Source: SIAQ01 sp964484265
GTDB taxonomy: Bacteria > Planctomycetota > Planctomycetia > Gemmatales > Gemmataceae
Reading direction: 5' to 3'
Length of the DNA: 64,000 nt
NCBI GenBank assembly: GCA_964484265.1
Contig: CAZAFH010000011.1
Location: 59,252-123,251 of the forward strand
The position numbers and the translations under genes are program-made. The notes under the pieces were generated by a model. It saw only the letters and a list, made by a program, of their open reading frames with translations. It made no database searches and had not been told where the DNA came from. Positions 17,533-25,958 of this stretch are shown here, piece after piece. How positions within the stretch are numbered: position 1 is the stretch's first letter; each line of letters starts with the position of its first letter.

Positions 17533-18018
17533 ATGTTCAATTGTTGTAAGGATGGATCCGTGGAAACCGTCATTCCGAGCGATCTTGCCAAAGGCCAACA
17601 GGTTCGTGATGCCATCGAAGATCAGCTGCGGAAGTTTGAATTCGACGAAAAGGAAATCTTCGGAATCCGTCTCGCTTTGGACGAAGCCATTGTCAATGCG
17701 ATCAAGCATGGCAATAAAATGGATATCCGCAAGAACGTAAACATTCGCTTTCAGGTTCAGTCCGATCGGTTCGATATCCACATCGCCGACGACGGCGCCG
17801 GCTATGATCCCGATCAACTTCCTGATCCACTTGCCGACGAGAATCTCGAACGGCCGTGCGGCCGCGGGTTGTTCCTGATGCGTCATTACATGTCCGAAGT
17901 AACGATTCATGCACCAGGCAATCGCTTGACGATGTCGAAAATCCGGAAGAAGCCGCATGTCAATGGCAACGGCAATGGCCACCTGAATGGCAACGGCGAT
18001 CACCGTCACGCGAAATGA
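17533..18018 (+). CDS. RsbW-like anti-sigma kinase (HATPase_c)
   Basis: The 161-residue protein has a GHKL ATPase fold. The N box is LALDEAIVNAIKHGN, the G1 box is IADDGAGYDP and the G2 box is CGRGLFLMRHYMSEV. It should phosphorylate the STAS protein encoded just upstream. The ATG at 17533 has GAGG nearby; a longer upstream frame would add 64 residues of unlikely sequence. The last 20 residues are a Asn/Gly/His-rich tail (repeated NGNG, then HRHAK) that could bind metal or be disordered. Its 3' end meets the convergent aroK gene with only one base between stop codons. Confidence 0.9.
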   Translation: MFNCCKDGSVETVIPSDLAKGQQVRDAIEDQLRKFEFDEKEIFGIRLALDEAIVNAIKHGNKMDIRKNVNIRFQVQSDRFDIHIADDGAGYDPDQLPDPLADENLERPCGRGLFLMRHYMSEVTIHAPGNRLTMSKIRKKPHVNGNGNGHLNGNGDHRHAK

Positions 18019-18019
18019 A

Positions 18020-18547
18020 TCAAGACACTTCCTCGCAGTAGCGTGCCAGCATTGCCGCGATCTCGTCTGGCGTTGATGCACTGGCATCAACTGTGAAATC
18101 CGCACATTCTTTGTAGATCGGCGTGCGAATTTCAAGCATTTCTTCGATTTCCGCCAGCCCTCCGCGTGAAAGATTAGGACGGCGTTCACGCGTTGAGGCG
18201 TCTGCGTTCAGCCGATGCCATAGTAAATCCGCAGGGGCGTGAAGCCAAACGACGAGCCCATTCTTCAGCACCAGGCGATTTTCTTCGCGCAACACAACCC
18301 CGCCACCGGTCGCTATGACCATGTTGCGCGACATCGCCAGTTCGCGAAGGATCGACGATTCCAGGCTGCGAAACGCCGGTTCGCCAGCTTCTGCGAATAT
18401 TTCGCGGATCGACTTTCCCGCACGCTGTTCGAGCACGACGTCGGCATCTCGCCAGCCACACTGCAGGCGTTCGGCAAGGAGACGGGCGACCGTCGTTTTG
18501 CCCGTGCCGCGGTAGCCGATCAGAAATATCGGTCGGCGGTCGTTCAC
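18020..18547 (-). CDS. aroK: Shikimate kinase
   Basis: This 175-residue enzyme phosphorylates shikimate to shikimate 3-phosphate in aromatic amino acid synthesis. The Walker A motif is IGYRGTGKTTVARLL at about residues 10-24, the shikimate-binding DADVVLEQRAGKSI follows, and VIATGGGVVL is the glycine-rich shikimate site. Its start overlaps the stop of the aroDE gene by four bases (ATGA), so the two should be translationally coupled. The pair supplies three successive steps of the shikimate pathway. Confidence 0.95.
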   Translation of the reverse strand: MNDRRPIFLIGYRGTGKTTVARLLAERLQCGWRDADVVLEQRAGKSIREIFAEAGEPAFRSLESSILRELAMSRNMVIATGGGVVLREENRLVLKNGLVVWLHAPADLLWHRLNADASTRERRPNLSRGGLAEIEEMLEIRTPIYKECADFTVDASASTPDEIAAMLARYCEEVS

Positions 18548-20079
18548 TTCGCTGGCTCCTCATCGTCAGGCTCATGCACCGGGGCGAGTGCTCGGCGGAT
18601 TACCTTTGTCATGTATTCGATCGGCGGCGGCTTGCCCGTAAAAAGCTCGAACTGCATCGCCGCCTGGCGGATAAACATGTCCACGCCGGTGAGCACATGG
18701 CAGCCTCGCTCGCGAGCCTCGCGGACGAGCATCGTGGTTTCCGGCGTGTAGATGGTGTCGAACACCATCATGCCCGATTTGAGAAAGCTGTGATGGATCG
18801 GAGTCTCATCGAGATTGGGATGCATGCCGACGGAGGTGCAGTTGATGATGGTATCGCAAATCACTGAATGTCGGGCATTCCATTCGACGAATTTGCAATC
18901 GAGTTCCTGGGCCAATTTTTCCCCCCGCTCGGGCGAGCGGTTGGTGACGGTGACCGGCACTTCATCAGCCTGCAAAGCGTCGGCGATCGCGCGGGCCACT
19001 CCGCCTGCGCCAAGTATCAAAACAAAGCGAGACCGGAGGTCGCCCGGCGCTCCATCCGGCCCGGGCGGCAGATTCGCCTTCAGCGTGGCGAGGGCGGCGT
19101 GAGCATCGGTATTGACGGCGCGGAAGCCGTTCGGAATGGCGACGAGCGTATTGGCGGCGCCGATTCGCTTCACCGCAGGACCCAGTTCCTGCGCATACGC
19201 CGCCGCCGCCTCCTTGTGTGGCAGCGTGACACTATACCCATCCACCGGCACAGCCTTCATGCTATTGAGAAACGCAGGGAGGTCTCCCCTCGGCACGCGG
19301 AACGGCAGGTATACGGCATTCAAGCCGATTTTTCGCATCGCCTTGTTATGGATGAGCGGGCTGAGGCTATGCCCGACTGGGTCGCCGATGACGCCGAACA
19401 CTTTGGTTTCAGGCGTGATCTGTTCGATCTTGTAGAGTTTCTGAAGTTCCTGAAACGAGATAATTCCAGGCGCGATTTGGCGGTCCTTGTTGAACGTGCT
19501 ATACGTGAACGGCGAGCCGGCACGAATCCCCAATACCCGAGTGCAGACGCCGAGATCACCCATGCAGAACGCCACGGTCGGCTTGGGCGGATTCTTCATC
19601 AACGCCAGCACGCGGAGATTGTCCGAGAGGTTTTGTGCCGTGACGGCGATCTTGATGATGTCCGCGTCTTCCTCGCACATTTGTTTGTGGATGAGTTCGA
19701 GTTTCTCCGGCGTCTCGGTCATATTGTGGTAGCTGCAAATTCGTTTGACCTTGCCGAAACGCGGAATCTGATCGATGATATCGATCTCCAGATCGATGTA
19801 ATCGACGCCTGCCACGATCGCTTGCCGAATGAGCATGAGACGCTGCTCATCGGGTGCGTTGAATCGCCCGCCATCGGACGGTCGGCGGAACGTCGCGATG
19901 ATCGGACATGGCCGATTCTGCAGCAGTCGCTTGAAATCGGGCGCCTTGGCGAGAAAGTCGAACCGAATCTCGATGAGCTTGGCGCCCTGTTTGGCGGCCT
20001 CGCGGATCTCCGCCTCGATCATTTTGTGCCGAGTGCGTGCAATGACAGCGACCGCAATCGGAGTTTGAAAATCAGCCAT
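18544..20079 (-). CDS. aroDE: Bifunctional 3-dehydroquinate dehydratase / shikimate dehydrogenase
   Basis: The 511-residue protein fuses a type-I 3-dehydroquinate dehydratase (about residues 1-220) with a shikimate dehydrogenase (about 225-500). The dehydratase half has IEIRFDFL and the active-site lysine segment ADIIKIAVTA. The dehydrogenase half has GVIGDPVGHSLSPLIHN (shikimate binding), YSVTLPHKEAAAAY and the NADP-binding FVLILGAGGVARAIADAL. This fusion is the arrangement in plants and is also known in some bacteria, including planctomycetes and chlamydiae. It is followed by aroK with a four-base overlap. No signal peptide; cytoplasmic. Confidence 0.95.
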   Translation of the reverse strand: MADFQTPIAVAVIARTRHKMIEAEIREAAKQGAKLIEIRFDFLAKAPDFKRLLQNRPCPIIATFRRPSDGGRFNAPDEQRLMLIRQAIVAGVDYIDLEIDIIDQIPRFGKVKRICSYHNMTETPEKLELIHKQMCEEDADIIKIAVTAQNLSDNLRVLALMKNPPKPTVAFCMGDLGVCTRVLGIRAGSPFTYSTFNKDRQIAPGIISFQELQKLYKIEQITPETKVFGVIGDPVGHSLSPLIHNKAMRKIGLNAVYLPFRVPRGDLPAFLNSMKAVPVDGYSVTLPHKEAAAAYAQELGPAVKRIGAANTLVAIPNGFRAVNTDAHAALATLKANLPPGPDGAPGDLRSRFVLILGAGGVARAIADALQADEVPVTVTNRSPERGEKLAQELDCKFVEWNARHSVICDTIINCTSVGMHPNLDETPIHHSFLKSGMMVFDTIYTPETTMLVREARERGCHVLTGVDMFIRQAAMQFELFTGKPPPIEYMTKVIRRALAPVHEPDDEEPAK

Positions 20080-20112
20080 GGAAAAGAAGCCTCGGAACGT
20101 CGGGAGGAGTCA

Positions 20113-20227
20113 TTAGTTATTAGTCAGCGGACAGGAATCAGGAATCAGTAGGCAGGGAACCAATCCTATCGCTGTGGACGGGTAGCTACCGACTACCGAC
20201 TAATGACCAAGGACTACTGACTAAAGA
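20113..20227. repeat. Degenerate gtcagtggactactgac-type intergenic repeat
   Basis: Between the two minus-strand genes lies a 115-base stretch made of short motifs ('attagtcagcgg', 'accgactaccgactaatgacc', 'aaggactactgactaaagac'). Its ends are partly complementary. It resembles the repeat at 57011-57108. No gene is seen here. Confidence 0.6.
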
Positions 20228-20977
20228 CTATACCCTCTTCTGCAATTTTTCGTCCGCTGTTATGTGATTTACGACAACGACAAACACGATCAACAAACCC
20301 ACCGCGAGCGCAACGCCGACGAACGAGCCGATCCAGACGGCTCGGCCGACGGCATCCGGCGACTGGAGACGCATCATGAAAATCAGGTACATCGCGGCCG
20401 ATGCTCCGCCGGCAACGCTTACCATGGTCTGCAAAATGAAATGGATGCTGAGCGGGCTATTGCGCTGGACACGTCCAATCGGCAACCCGAGCAGGGCGTT
20501 CATCTTTGCCGCCTCGTAAATCATTCCCACGCGGGTGCGGATCAGCAAGATCGCCGTGAATAGAGCCAGGATCGTCAAAGTCGCGAAAGTGACCGGCAGA
20601 CACCAGCGCTGGATCTCGGTGATCGGGATGATCAATTCTCCGGGAGGATTGGCATGCAAGATCGCGCCCGACGCCGTCAGCAAAAGGGACGCGACAGCAA
20701 GATAGATACCGACGGCGCGATTGCGATCGGTGACCAGCTGATGAATGGTCCGGCTGCAATGCAGGTAACGCATTCCCGCAGTGACGTCGGAGTGTACTGG
20801 CGCATCGAGTCCGCCGGCTTTCTCCTCGCCGATCATCTCGATGGCGTCCACGACTTTTTCGGCATAGCCTTCGCCGGACTTGATGTCGAAACTCTCCAGG
20901 CCGGTCTTTGCCGCGTCGGGCAATTGCTTGACGATGTCTTGCACATCCTTGGGCGGCGGGGGCGTTTCACTTGGCAT
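20228..20977 (-). CDS. Four-helix membrane protein of unknown function
   Basis: The 249-residue protein has a soluble N-terminal part of about 85 residues rich in acidic and proline residues (SETPPPPKDVQDIVKQLPD). Four transmembrane helices follow at about 90-110, 125-145, 175-195 and 215-240. No known motif is seen and I do not recognise a family. The start at 20977 has a GAGAATT before it; the longer start at 21022 is unlikely. It is divergent from the esterase gene at 21124. Nothing in the context points to a function. Confidence 0.7.
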   Translation of the reverse strand: MPSETPPPPKDVQDIVKQLPDAAKTGLESFDIKSGEGYAEKVVDAIEMIGEEKAGGLDAPVHSDVTAGMRYLHCSRTIHQLVTDRNRAVGIYLAVASLLLTASGAILHANPPGELIIPITEIQRWCLPVTFATLTILALFTAILLIRTRVGMIYEAAKMNALLGLPIGRVQRNSPLSIHFILQTMVSVAGGASAAMYLIFMMRLQSPDAVGRAVWIGSFVGVALAVGLLIVFVVVVNHITADEKLQKRV

Positions 20978-21123
20978 GACAATTCTCGGTTTTTGTGTTG
21001 CAATCCGCCAAAAAATCGGCAAACTATCCTAAAACCCACACCTCCGCTCCGATGCGGAGATCACACACCTGTATTTTACAATCGCCTGCCGCGAAACCCA
21101 ACAGTTGAAAGGTTACGATTCCG

Positions 21124-21858
21124 ATGGTCAAGCAATCTCTCTTCCTCTCGGTCCTCGGGCTGGTTCTACTTGGCCTACTTTTACCGGCCGATGCCGGCGA
21201 GGGGGCGACCGGGTTTTTGAACAAGATCTACAAAGGAAAAGCCGGCGATGTGAAGTACGTCGTCTATGTCCCGAAATCCTACAAAGGCGACAAGGAATAT
21301 CCCGTGATTCTGTTCCTGCACGGCGCGGGCGAAACGGGCACGGATGGATTGAAGCAGATCAAGGTGGGCCTCGCCAAGGCGATTCGCAATCAAAAGGACG
21401 ACTTCCCGTTCATTGCGGTTTTCCCACAATCGCAAAAAGGCGGTTGGAGCGCGGCATCGCCCGAGGGAAAACGTGCTGTCGCCATTCTCGACGAAGTCCT
21501 CGCCGGCTACAAGACCGACAAGAAACGCGTCTACCTCACAGGCCTATCGATGGGCGGGTTCGGCACTTGGAGTCTCGCTGCCGCCTATCCCGACCGCTGG
21601 GCGGCCATCGCTCCCATCTGCGGCGGCGGAAACGTCAAGGACGCCGCGAAGATCAAAGATATCCCTTGCTGGTGCTTCCATGGCGATGCCGATACCGCCG
21701 TCAAAGTCGAACGCTCGCGTGAAATGATCAAGGCCCTCAAGGCCGCGGGTGGCTCGCCGCGATATGACGAATACCCCAAGGTCGGCCATAATTCCTGGGA
21801 TCGCGCCTACGGCAATCCAGAATTGTATTCATGGTTCCTCAAGCATTCGACGAAGTAA
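21124..21858 (+). CDS. Secreted esterase, dienelactone hydrolase / PHB depolymerase-like
   Basis: The 244-residue protein has a signal peptide (VLGLVLLGLLLPADAG) and an alpha/beta-hydrolase fold of the feruloyl-esterase or PHB-depolymerase-like type. YPVILFLHGAGETGTDG forms the oxyanion region, YLTGLSMGGFGTWSLAA carries the nucleophilic serine, CWCFHGDADTAVKVE the acid and VGHNSWDRAYG the histidine. It likely hydrolyses an ester in polysaccharide or storage polymer outside the cell. AAAGGTT precedes the ATG. A hairpin of a dispersed repeat follows the stop. Confidence 0.9.
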   Translation: MVKQSLFLSVLGLVLLGLLLPADAGEGATGFLNKIYKGKAGDVKYVVYVPKSYKGDKEYPVILFLHGAGETGTDGLKQIKVGLAKAIRNQKDDFPFIAVFPQSQKGGWSAASPEGKRAVAILDEVLAGYKTDKKRVYLTGLSMGGFGTWSLAAAYPDRWAAIAPICGGGNVKDAAKIKDIPCWCFHGDADTAVKVERSREMIKALKAAGGSPRYDEYPKVGHNSWDRAYGNPELYSWFLKHSTK

Positions 21859-21875
21859 CAAATACCAAGCCCAAG

Positions 21876-21904
21876 CCCAGGGATGAGCGCAGCGAATCCC
21901 TGGG
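21876..21904. repeat. Hairpin repeat cccagggat...atccctggg
   Basis: A perfect nine-base stem (21876-21884 with 21896-21904) encloses the 11-base loop 'gagcgcagcga'. The loop core 'gagcgcagcg' recurs in other intergenic hairpins here, at 58556-58634 and, in reverse complement, 29445-29472. Confidence 0.7.
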
Positions 21905-21934
21905 ATCGCTTCAAGATCTTTTGCAAAGGCCGCC

Positions 21935-23335
21935 ATGAACCATCTCCCCATCAACCGCCGGGATTGGCTAACGCTCGGCGGGTTAAGCCTCGGCGCTTTG
22001 GCAACCGGCGTATCACCCAACCTCGCGCGGCTGCTTGCAAGCGAGGTGTCGGCCGATCGCGACTTTTCCGTCATCTTGTTCTGGGCCAACGGCGGACCGA
22101 GTCACCTCGAAACGTTCGACCTCAAACCGGAAGCGCCCGAGAACATTCGCGGCCTGTTTCGGCCGATCCGAACGAACGTCCCCGGCATCGAAATCTGCGA
22201 ACATCTGCCGCGACTCGCCCGCATGGCGGATCGCTTCACGCTTCTGCGCAGTTTGCATCACGAACGAGGCGAACATTCCGGCGGGTCGCATCGCTTCCTC
22301 AGCGGACATGCGTCGATCGCCGCCAACCTACAAAATGGCGAATATCCCGAAATCGGCTGTGTCGTCGCCAAGCACCTTGACGGCCGAGGACGCCAAGGCG
22401 TGCCCGTCTTTGTCGCCGACACGCAGTTCTATGGCGCCGGCCCCGCGTTTCTCGGCCGCGGTTATGCGCCGTTCATGGTCAACCCGAACAATCCGATCTC
22501 GGCGAGTGGAAACAACACCTACGATCCGATCCCGATCTACGGTTCTGAAGACCCCGACCAGGGCGTGCAACTGACTGCCGACTCAACGCTGCGGCTTCAG
22601 CAACGCGCAAGTCTGTTGCACGATCTCGATGGGTTCCGCGCCGCGGCGATGCGGTCCGGCACGCTTGATTCGTGGGATCGTCATCATCGCCAGGCTGTCG
22701 AGATCCTCGCCAGTAGCCGCACGCGCGACGCGTTCGATCTGCGCAATGAATCACGCAGCGTGCGTGAACGCTATGGCAATCACCTCTGGGGCAAGAGCTT
22801 GCTCACCTGCCGACGGCTCGTGGAAGCGGGCGTGCGTTTCGTGCAATGCCAGGCGACATATCGCTTGCCCGAGTCCATGGCCCGCACGACGAACTGGGAC
22901 GATCACTCCGTCAATTCGCACATCTTCGACGCCTATCGCGTCAAGCTGCCGGTGCTGGATCAGGCGATCTCCGCCCTGATCGACGACCTCTACGCCCGCA
23001 GCCTGAACCGGCGGGTTCTCTTCATTTTCTGCGGCGAGTTCGGCCGAACGCCGACGGTGCGCAACCAGGACGCAAGCGGACGACCAGGGCGCGACCATTG
23101 GCCCCGCGCGATGAGCGTATTCCTCTCTGGCGGCGGGCTGCGTATGGGCCAAGTCATCGGCAGCACCAACGCGCGTGGCGAACACCCCGTCCAGCGCCCG
23201 CTCGACAGCAACGCCCTGCTCGCCACCATCTACCACCGCTTCGGCATCGACCCGCACGGCAGCATCCCAGACGCCACCGGCCGCCCCATCCCGCTCCTGC
23301 CGCGCGGCGAAGTGATGCGCGACCTGGTGGGGTAG
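21935..23335 (+). CDS. DUF1501 secreted protein
   Basis: The 466-residue protein belongs to DUF1501, a large family in planctomycetes related to the sulfatase/alkaline-phosphatase fold. The N terminus NRRDWLTLGGLSLGALATG is a twin-arginine-type leader. FWANGGPSHLETFDLKPEAP at about residues 48-67 and LRSLHHERGEHSGGSH are family hallmarks, and a late FCGEFGRTPTV follows. In other planctomycetes these genes usually sit beside DUF1549/DUF1553 cytochrome genes. No such partner is next to it here; a convergent-looking gap with a terminator and a sulfatase gene follow. The biochemical activity is unknown. Confidence 0.93.
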   Translation: MNHLPINRRDWLTLGGLSLGALATGVSPNLARLLASEVSADRDFSVILFWANGGPSHLETFDLKPEAPENIRGLFRPIRTNVPGIEICEHLPRLARMADRFTLLRSLHHERGEHSGGSHRFLSGHASIAANLQNGEYPEIGCVVAKHLDGRGRQGVPVFVADTQFYGAGPAFLGRGYAPFMVNPNNPISASGNNTYDPIPIYGSEDPDQGVQLTADSTLRLQQRASLLHDLDGFRAAAMRSGTLDSWDRHHRQAVEILASSRTRDAFDLRNESRSVRERYGNHLWGKSLLTCRRLVEAGVRFVQCQATYRLPESMARTTNWDDHSVNSHIFDAYRVKLPVLDQAISALIDDLYARSLNRRVLFIFCGEFGRTPTVRNQDASGRPGRDHWPRAMSVFLSGGGLRMGQVIGSTNARGEHPVQRPLDSNALLATIYHRFGIDPHGSIPDATGRPIPLLPRGEVMRDLVG

Positions 23336-23655
23336 TCGAATGCCACGCATTTGTCTCTGCGACCCCGCCTGATCACTAGGGCGCTTGCCCACCCTTTTGT
23401 GCTAGCCCCCCAATAGCGGGGGCTTTTTACAATGTTCACTTAATTTCCCGGACTTCGGCTGGTGGTCAATTGGCCTGTTGGCCAGCACCGTCAGGCGAAT
23501 TTATTTTCTAAGATCATGGAAAATGGATGGGGCGTAGCCAGTTCCTATCGTTTACATTGAGGAGAGTGGTATTTGTCCCGGCGTTTTTTGATTCCACTAC
23601 CCCTCAGCCCCAAGAAAGAGGGGAGCAAGAAAATCCTATTTCGCGAGAGATAACC
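23336..23655. other. Gene-free spacer with terminator and possible leader
   Basis: Apart from the terminator at 23404-23428, no gene is visible. The part close to the sulfatase contains purine-rich runs ('gaggagagtgg', 'aaagaggggagc') and the small palindrome 'ttggcctgttggccag' near 23470-23485. An upstream in-frame extension of the sulfatase from 23527 is possible but unlikely. Confidence 0.5.
23404..23428 (+). terminator. Rho-independent terminator after the DUF1501 gene
   Basis: AGCCCCC pairs with GGGGGCT across a seven-base loop, directly followed by a TTTTT run. It lies about 70 bases after the DUF1501 stop codon and is the clearest intrinsic terminator seen in the window. Confidence 0.8.
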
Positions 23656-25128
23656 ATGATGAACCGCGTAATCTTGCTCGGCGTCGCTTTATTGTTCTTG
23701 CTTTCGGCGTCGGCTCATGCTGGCGAGGCGAAAAAGAAACGCAATGTCCTCTTCATCTCGGTGGATGATCTGCGTCCCGCGCTGGCGTGTGCGGGTGATC
23801 CTTATGCGAAGACGCCGCACATCGATCGCATCGCCAAGAAGGGGACGGCTTTTACGCGTGCCTACTGCCAGCAGGCTGTGTGCAGTCCGTCGCGCTCGTC
23901 GCTGATGACGGGGCGCCGGCCGGATTCCACGAAGGTTTACGACCTCATCACCCATTTTCGCACGGCACTGCCCGACGTCGTCACGCTGCCGCAGTTCTTT
24001 CGGCTGCGTGGCTATTACGTTCACGGCGTAGGCAAGATCTACCACGGCGGGTACGATGACAAGCTCTCGTGGAGCGTGCCCTGGGAAGCGGCGAAAGGCT
24101 CGAATTTCGGGCCGGAAGGGCAGAAACTGTTCGGCAAACTTGTTGCCGCCGCGAAGGCGGGGAAGAAAGAGGCGAGCAAGGTTCGCGGCTTGCCCTACGA
24201 GGCGCCGGACGTAGGCGATGACGATCTCAAGGACGGTCTGGCGGCGAAACGCGCGATCGAGATTCTCAAAACCTGCAAGGGAAAGGATCAGCCGTTCTTC
24301 CTCGCCGTCGGTTTCGCGAGGCCGCACCTGCCGTTTGTCGCGCCGAAGAAATATTGGGACCTGTACGATGTCGAAAAACTGCCTCACGCGACGAACGCAA
24401 ACCCGCCGAAGGATGCGCCGAAGCTTGCACCACAGTTTGGCGGCGAGCTACGACAGTACCACAATATCCCAAAGAATGGCCCAGTTCCGAAGGAAATGGC
24501 TCGCAATCTCGTGCACGGCTACTACGCCTCGGTCAGCTACATGGACGCCCAGGTCGGCCGCCTGCTAGACGCGCTGCAAGAAATGGGCCTGGCGGACGAC
24601 ACCATCGTGATCCTGTGGGGCGATCATGGCTGGCATCTCGGCGATCACGGCATCTGGTGCAAACACACGAATTACGAACTGGCGACACGCTCGGCGTTGG
24701 TCATCAGCGCACCCGGACAAAAAGCTCCCGGTCAAAAGTGCAGCGGCCTGGTGGAATTCGTCGATATCTACCCGACTTTGGCCGAACTCTGCGGATTGCC
24801 CAATCCAAAGGGCGTTGAGGGCATCAGCTTTGCGCCGCTGCTAGATGATGCGAAGACACCGTGGAAGACGGCCGCGTTTAGCCAATACCCGCGCAGCACG
24901 AAAGAGACGGGGCCGTTGATGGGCTACACGATTCGGACGGAGCATTATCGCTATGTGGAATGGCGAAAGCGAACGGGCGGCGAGGTTGTGGCGCGAGAGC
25001 TTTACGACCACCGCAAGGATCCCGCGGAGGACGTCAACATCGCCGGCGTCGCCGAGAATCGCGCCATCGTGGCGCAACTGGCAAAGCAGCTCTCGGCAGG
25101 CTGGAAAGGAAGCCTGCCACCACGCTGA
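23656..25128 (+). CDS. Secreted sulfatase (iduronate-2-sulfatase type)
   Basis: The 490-residue enzyme has a signal peptide (RVILLGVALLFLLSASAHAG). The type-I sulfatase active-site motif CSPSR begins at Cys76, the residue converted to formylglycine. Metal-binding residues are NVLFISVDDLRP near the N terminus and LWGDHGWHLGDHG at about residues 315-330. It should remove sulfate esters from polysaccharides or related molecules in the periplasm or outside. The fold and spacing match the iduronate-2-sulfatase/choline-sulfatase group abundant in planctomycetes. The ATG at 23656 (or 23659) begins the signal peptide, with GAGAG upstream. The maturase is not in the window. Confidence 0.94.
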   Translation: MMNRVILLGVALLFLLSASAHAGEAKKKRNVLFISVDDLRPALACAGDPYAKTPHIDRIAKKGTAFTRAYCQQAVCSPSRSSLMTGRRPDSTKVYDLITHFRTALPDVVTLPQFFRLRGYYVHGVGKIYHGGYDDKLSWSVPWEAAKGSNFGPEGQKLFGKLVAAAKAGKKEASKVRGLPYEAPDVGDDDLKDGLAAKRAIEILKTCKGKDQPFFLAVGFARPHLPFVAPKKYWDLYDVEKLPHATNANPPKDAPKLAPQFGGELRQYHNIPKNGPVPKEMARNLVHGYYASVSYMDAQVGRLLDALQEMGLADDTIVILWGDHGWHLGDHGIWCKHTNYELATRSALVISAPGQKAPGQKCSGLVEFVDIYPTLAELCGLPNPKGVEGISFAPLLDDAKTPWKTAAFSQYPRSTKETGPLMGYTIRTEHYRYVEWRKRTGGEVVARELYDHRKDPAEDVNIAGVAENRAIVAQLAKQLSAGWKGSLPPR

Positions 25129-25141
25129 GGGAGCTTTGAAA

Positions 25142-25199
25142 GCCGCTTGCGGCTTAGCGCTCGGCATGGTGCCCTGTTGAGCGCTAAGCCGCAAGCGGC
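25142..25199. repeat. Perfect 21-bp inverted repeat after the sulfatase
   Basis: Bases 25142-25162 and 25179-25199 are perfect reverse complements (GCCGCTTGCGGCTTAGCGCTC in one arm) with a 16-base loop. Each arm itself contains a small palindrome 'gccgcttgcggc'. There is no T tract, so it looks like a REP-type element rather than a plain terminator, although it lies 13 bases after the sulfatase stop. Confidence 0.85.
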
Positions 25200-25242
25200 A
25201 AACGCAAATAGGGAAGTTATTTTCAGCAAGATATTAATCGTG

Positions 25243-25839
25243 TTATTTGAAGAATGCATGGCATCCGCCGCACGCGTTTCGCACTCGCAGGGCCGAGATC
25301 TTGATGTCGGCGGCTTTCTTCGTGACGGCGGCGCGAGCCAAGGCCAGGCCGTTGACGTGCGTGTCGTGAGCGTATTCGTGCCAAAGCTTGACCGCCTTCG
25401 CGTCGGCGTTTTTCGGCGCTCCCTTGGCGTCGACGATTGCGCCCATCGCGGCGATAGTGTAGCCCATTTCCTCAATTGGCGCGGGGTTCTTCAGGACGGC
25501 AAAGGGCACATTGGTCGAGAGGTCGCGCAGCATCGCTTCGATGCCGTCTTTGGTGGGATTTTTTCCAGCCGTCGCGCCGACGCCGACGCCGCCCTTGTCG
25601 CGTGTACGGAACATCGCCATTAGCTCGGTCGTCTTGTCGATGCTCTTGCCGGTCTTGTGCGCCAACTCGGTCGCGGCTTTCGTGTCGCCTTTGTTCTTGT
25701 CGGCCTTGCTGAATTGATCCGCAATGTCACGGACCGTCTTTCGTAGATCGCCGCCTGGTTGTGCGGAAAGCGAAGCGGCAATCAGGCTCACGGAACCTGC
25801 GAGGACCGCGAAAAGAATCGACGCGCGAAGGTTTGTCAT
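25243..25839 (-). CDS. Secreted C-type cytochrome with C-terminal CxxCH haem site
   Basis: The 198-residue protein has a signal peptide (SILFAVLAGSVSLIAASLSA) and a single haem-binding motif CGGCH five residues before the end. A haem site at the extreme C terminus and a mostly helical body are the pattern of class-II cytochromes c such as cytochrome c' or c556. It could carry electrons in the periplasm. CGGAGAAAA precedes the ATG at 25839. The gene lies 119 bases downstream of the deiodinase-like selenoprotein gene in the same direction, so a shared redox role is possible but only inferred. Confidence 0.85.
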   Translation of the reverse strand: MTNLRASILFAVLAGSVSLIAASLSAQPGGDLRKTVRDIADQFSKADKNKGDTKAATELAHKTGKSIDKTTELMAMFRTRDKGGVGVGATAGKNPTKDGIEAMLRDLSTNVPFAVLKNPAPIEEMGYTIAAMGAIVDAKGAPKNADAKAVKLWHEYAHDTHVNGLALARAAVTKKAADIKISALRVRNACGGCHAFFK

Positions 25840-25958
25840 GACGTTTTCTCCGGATAGAGGAACCATGAGGCATGCCAGGCGAGACGCAAGAAAGCGGGTG
25901 GGGTAATATATTTCCACGAACCGCTATCGTCGCCGTATTTCGGCGGGAAACGCGATTG

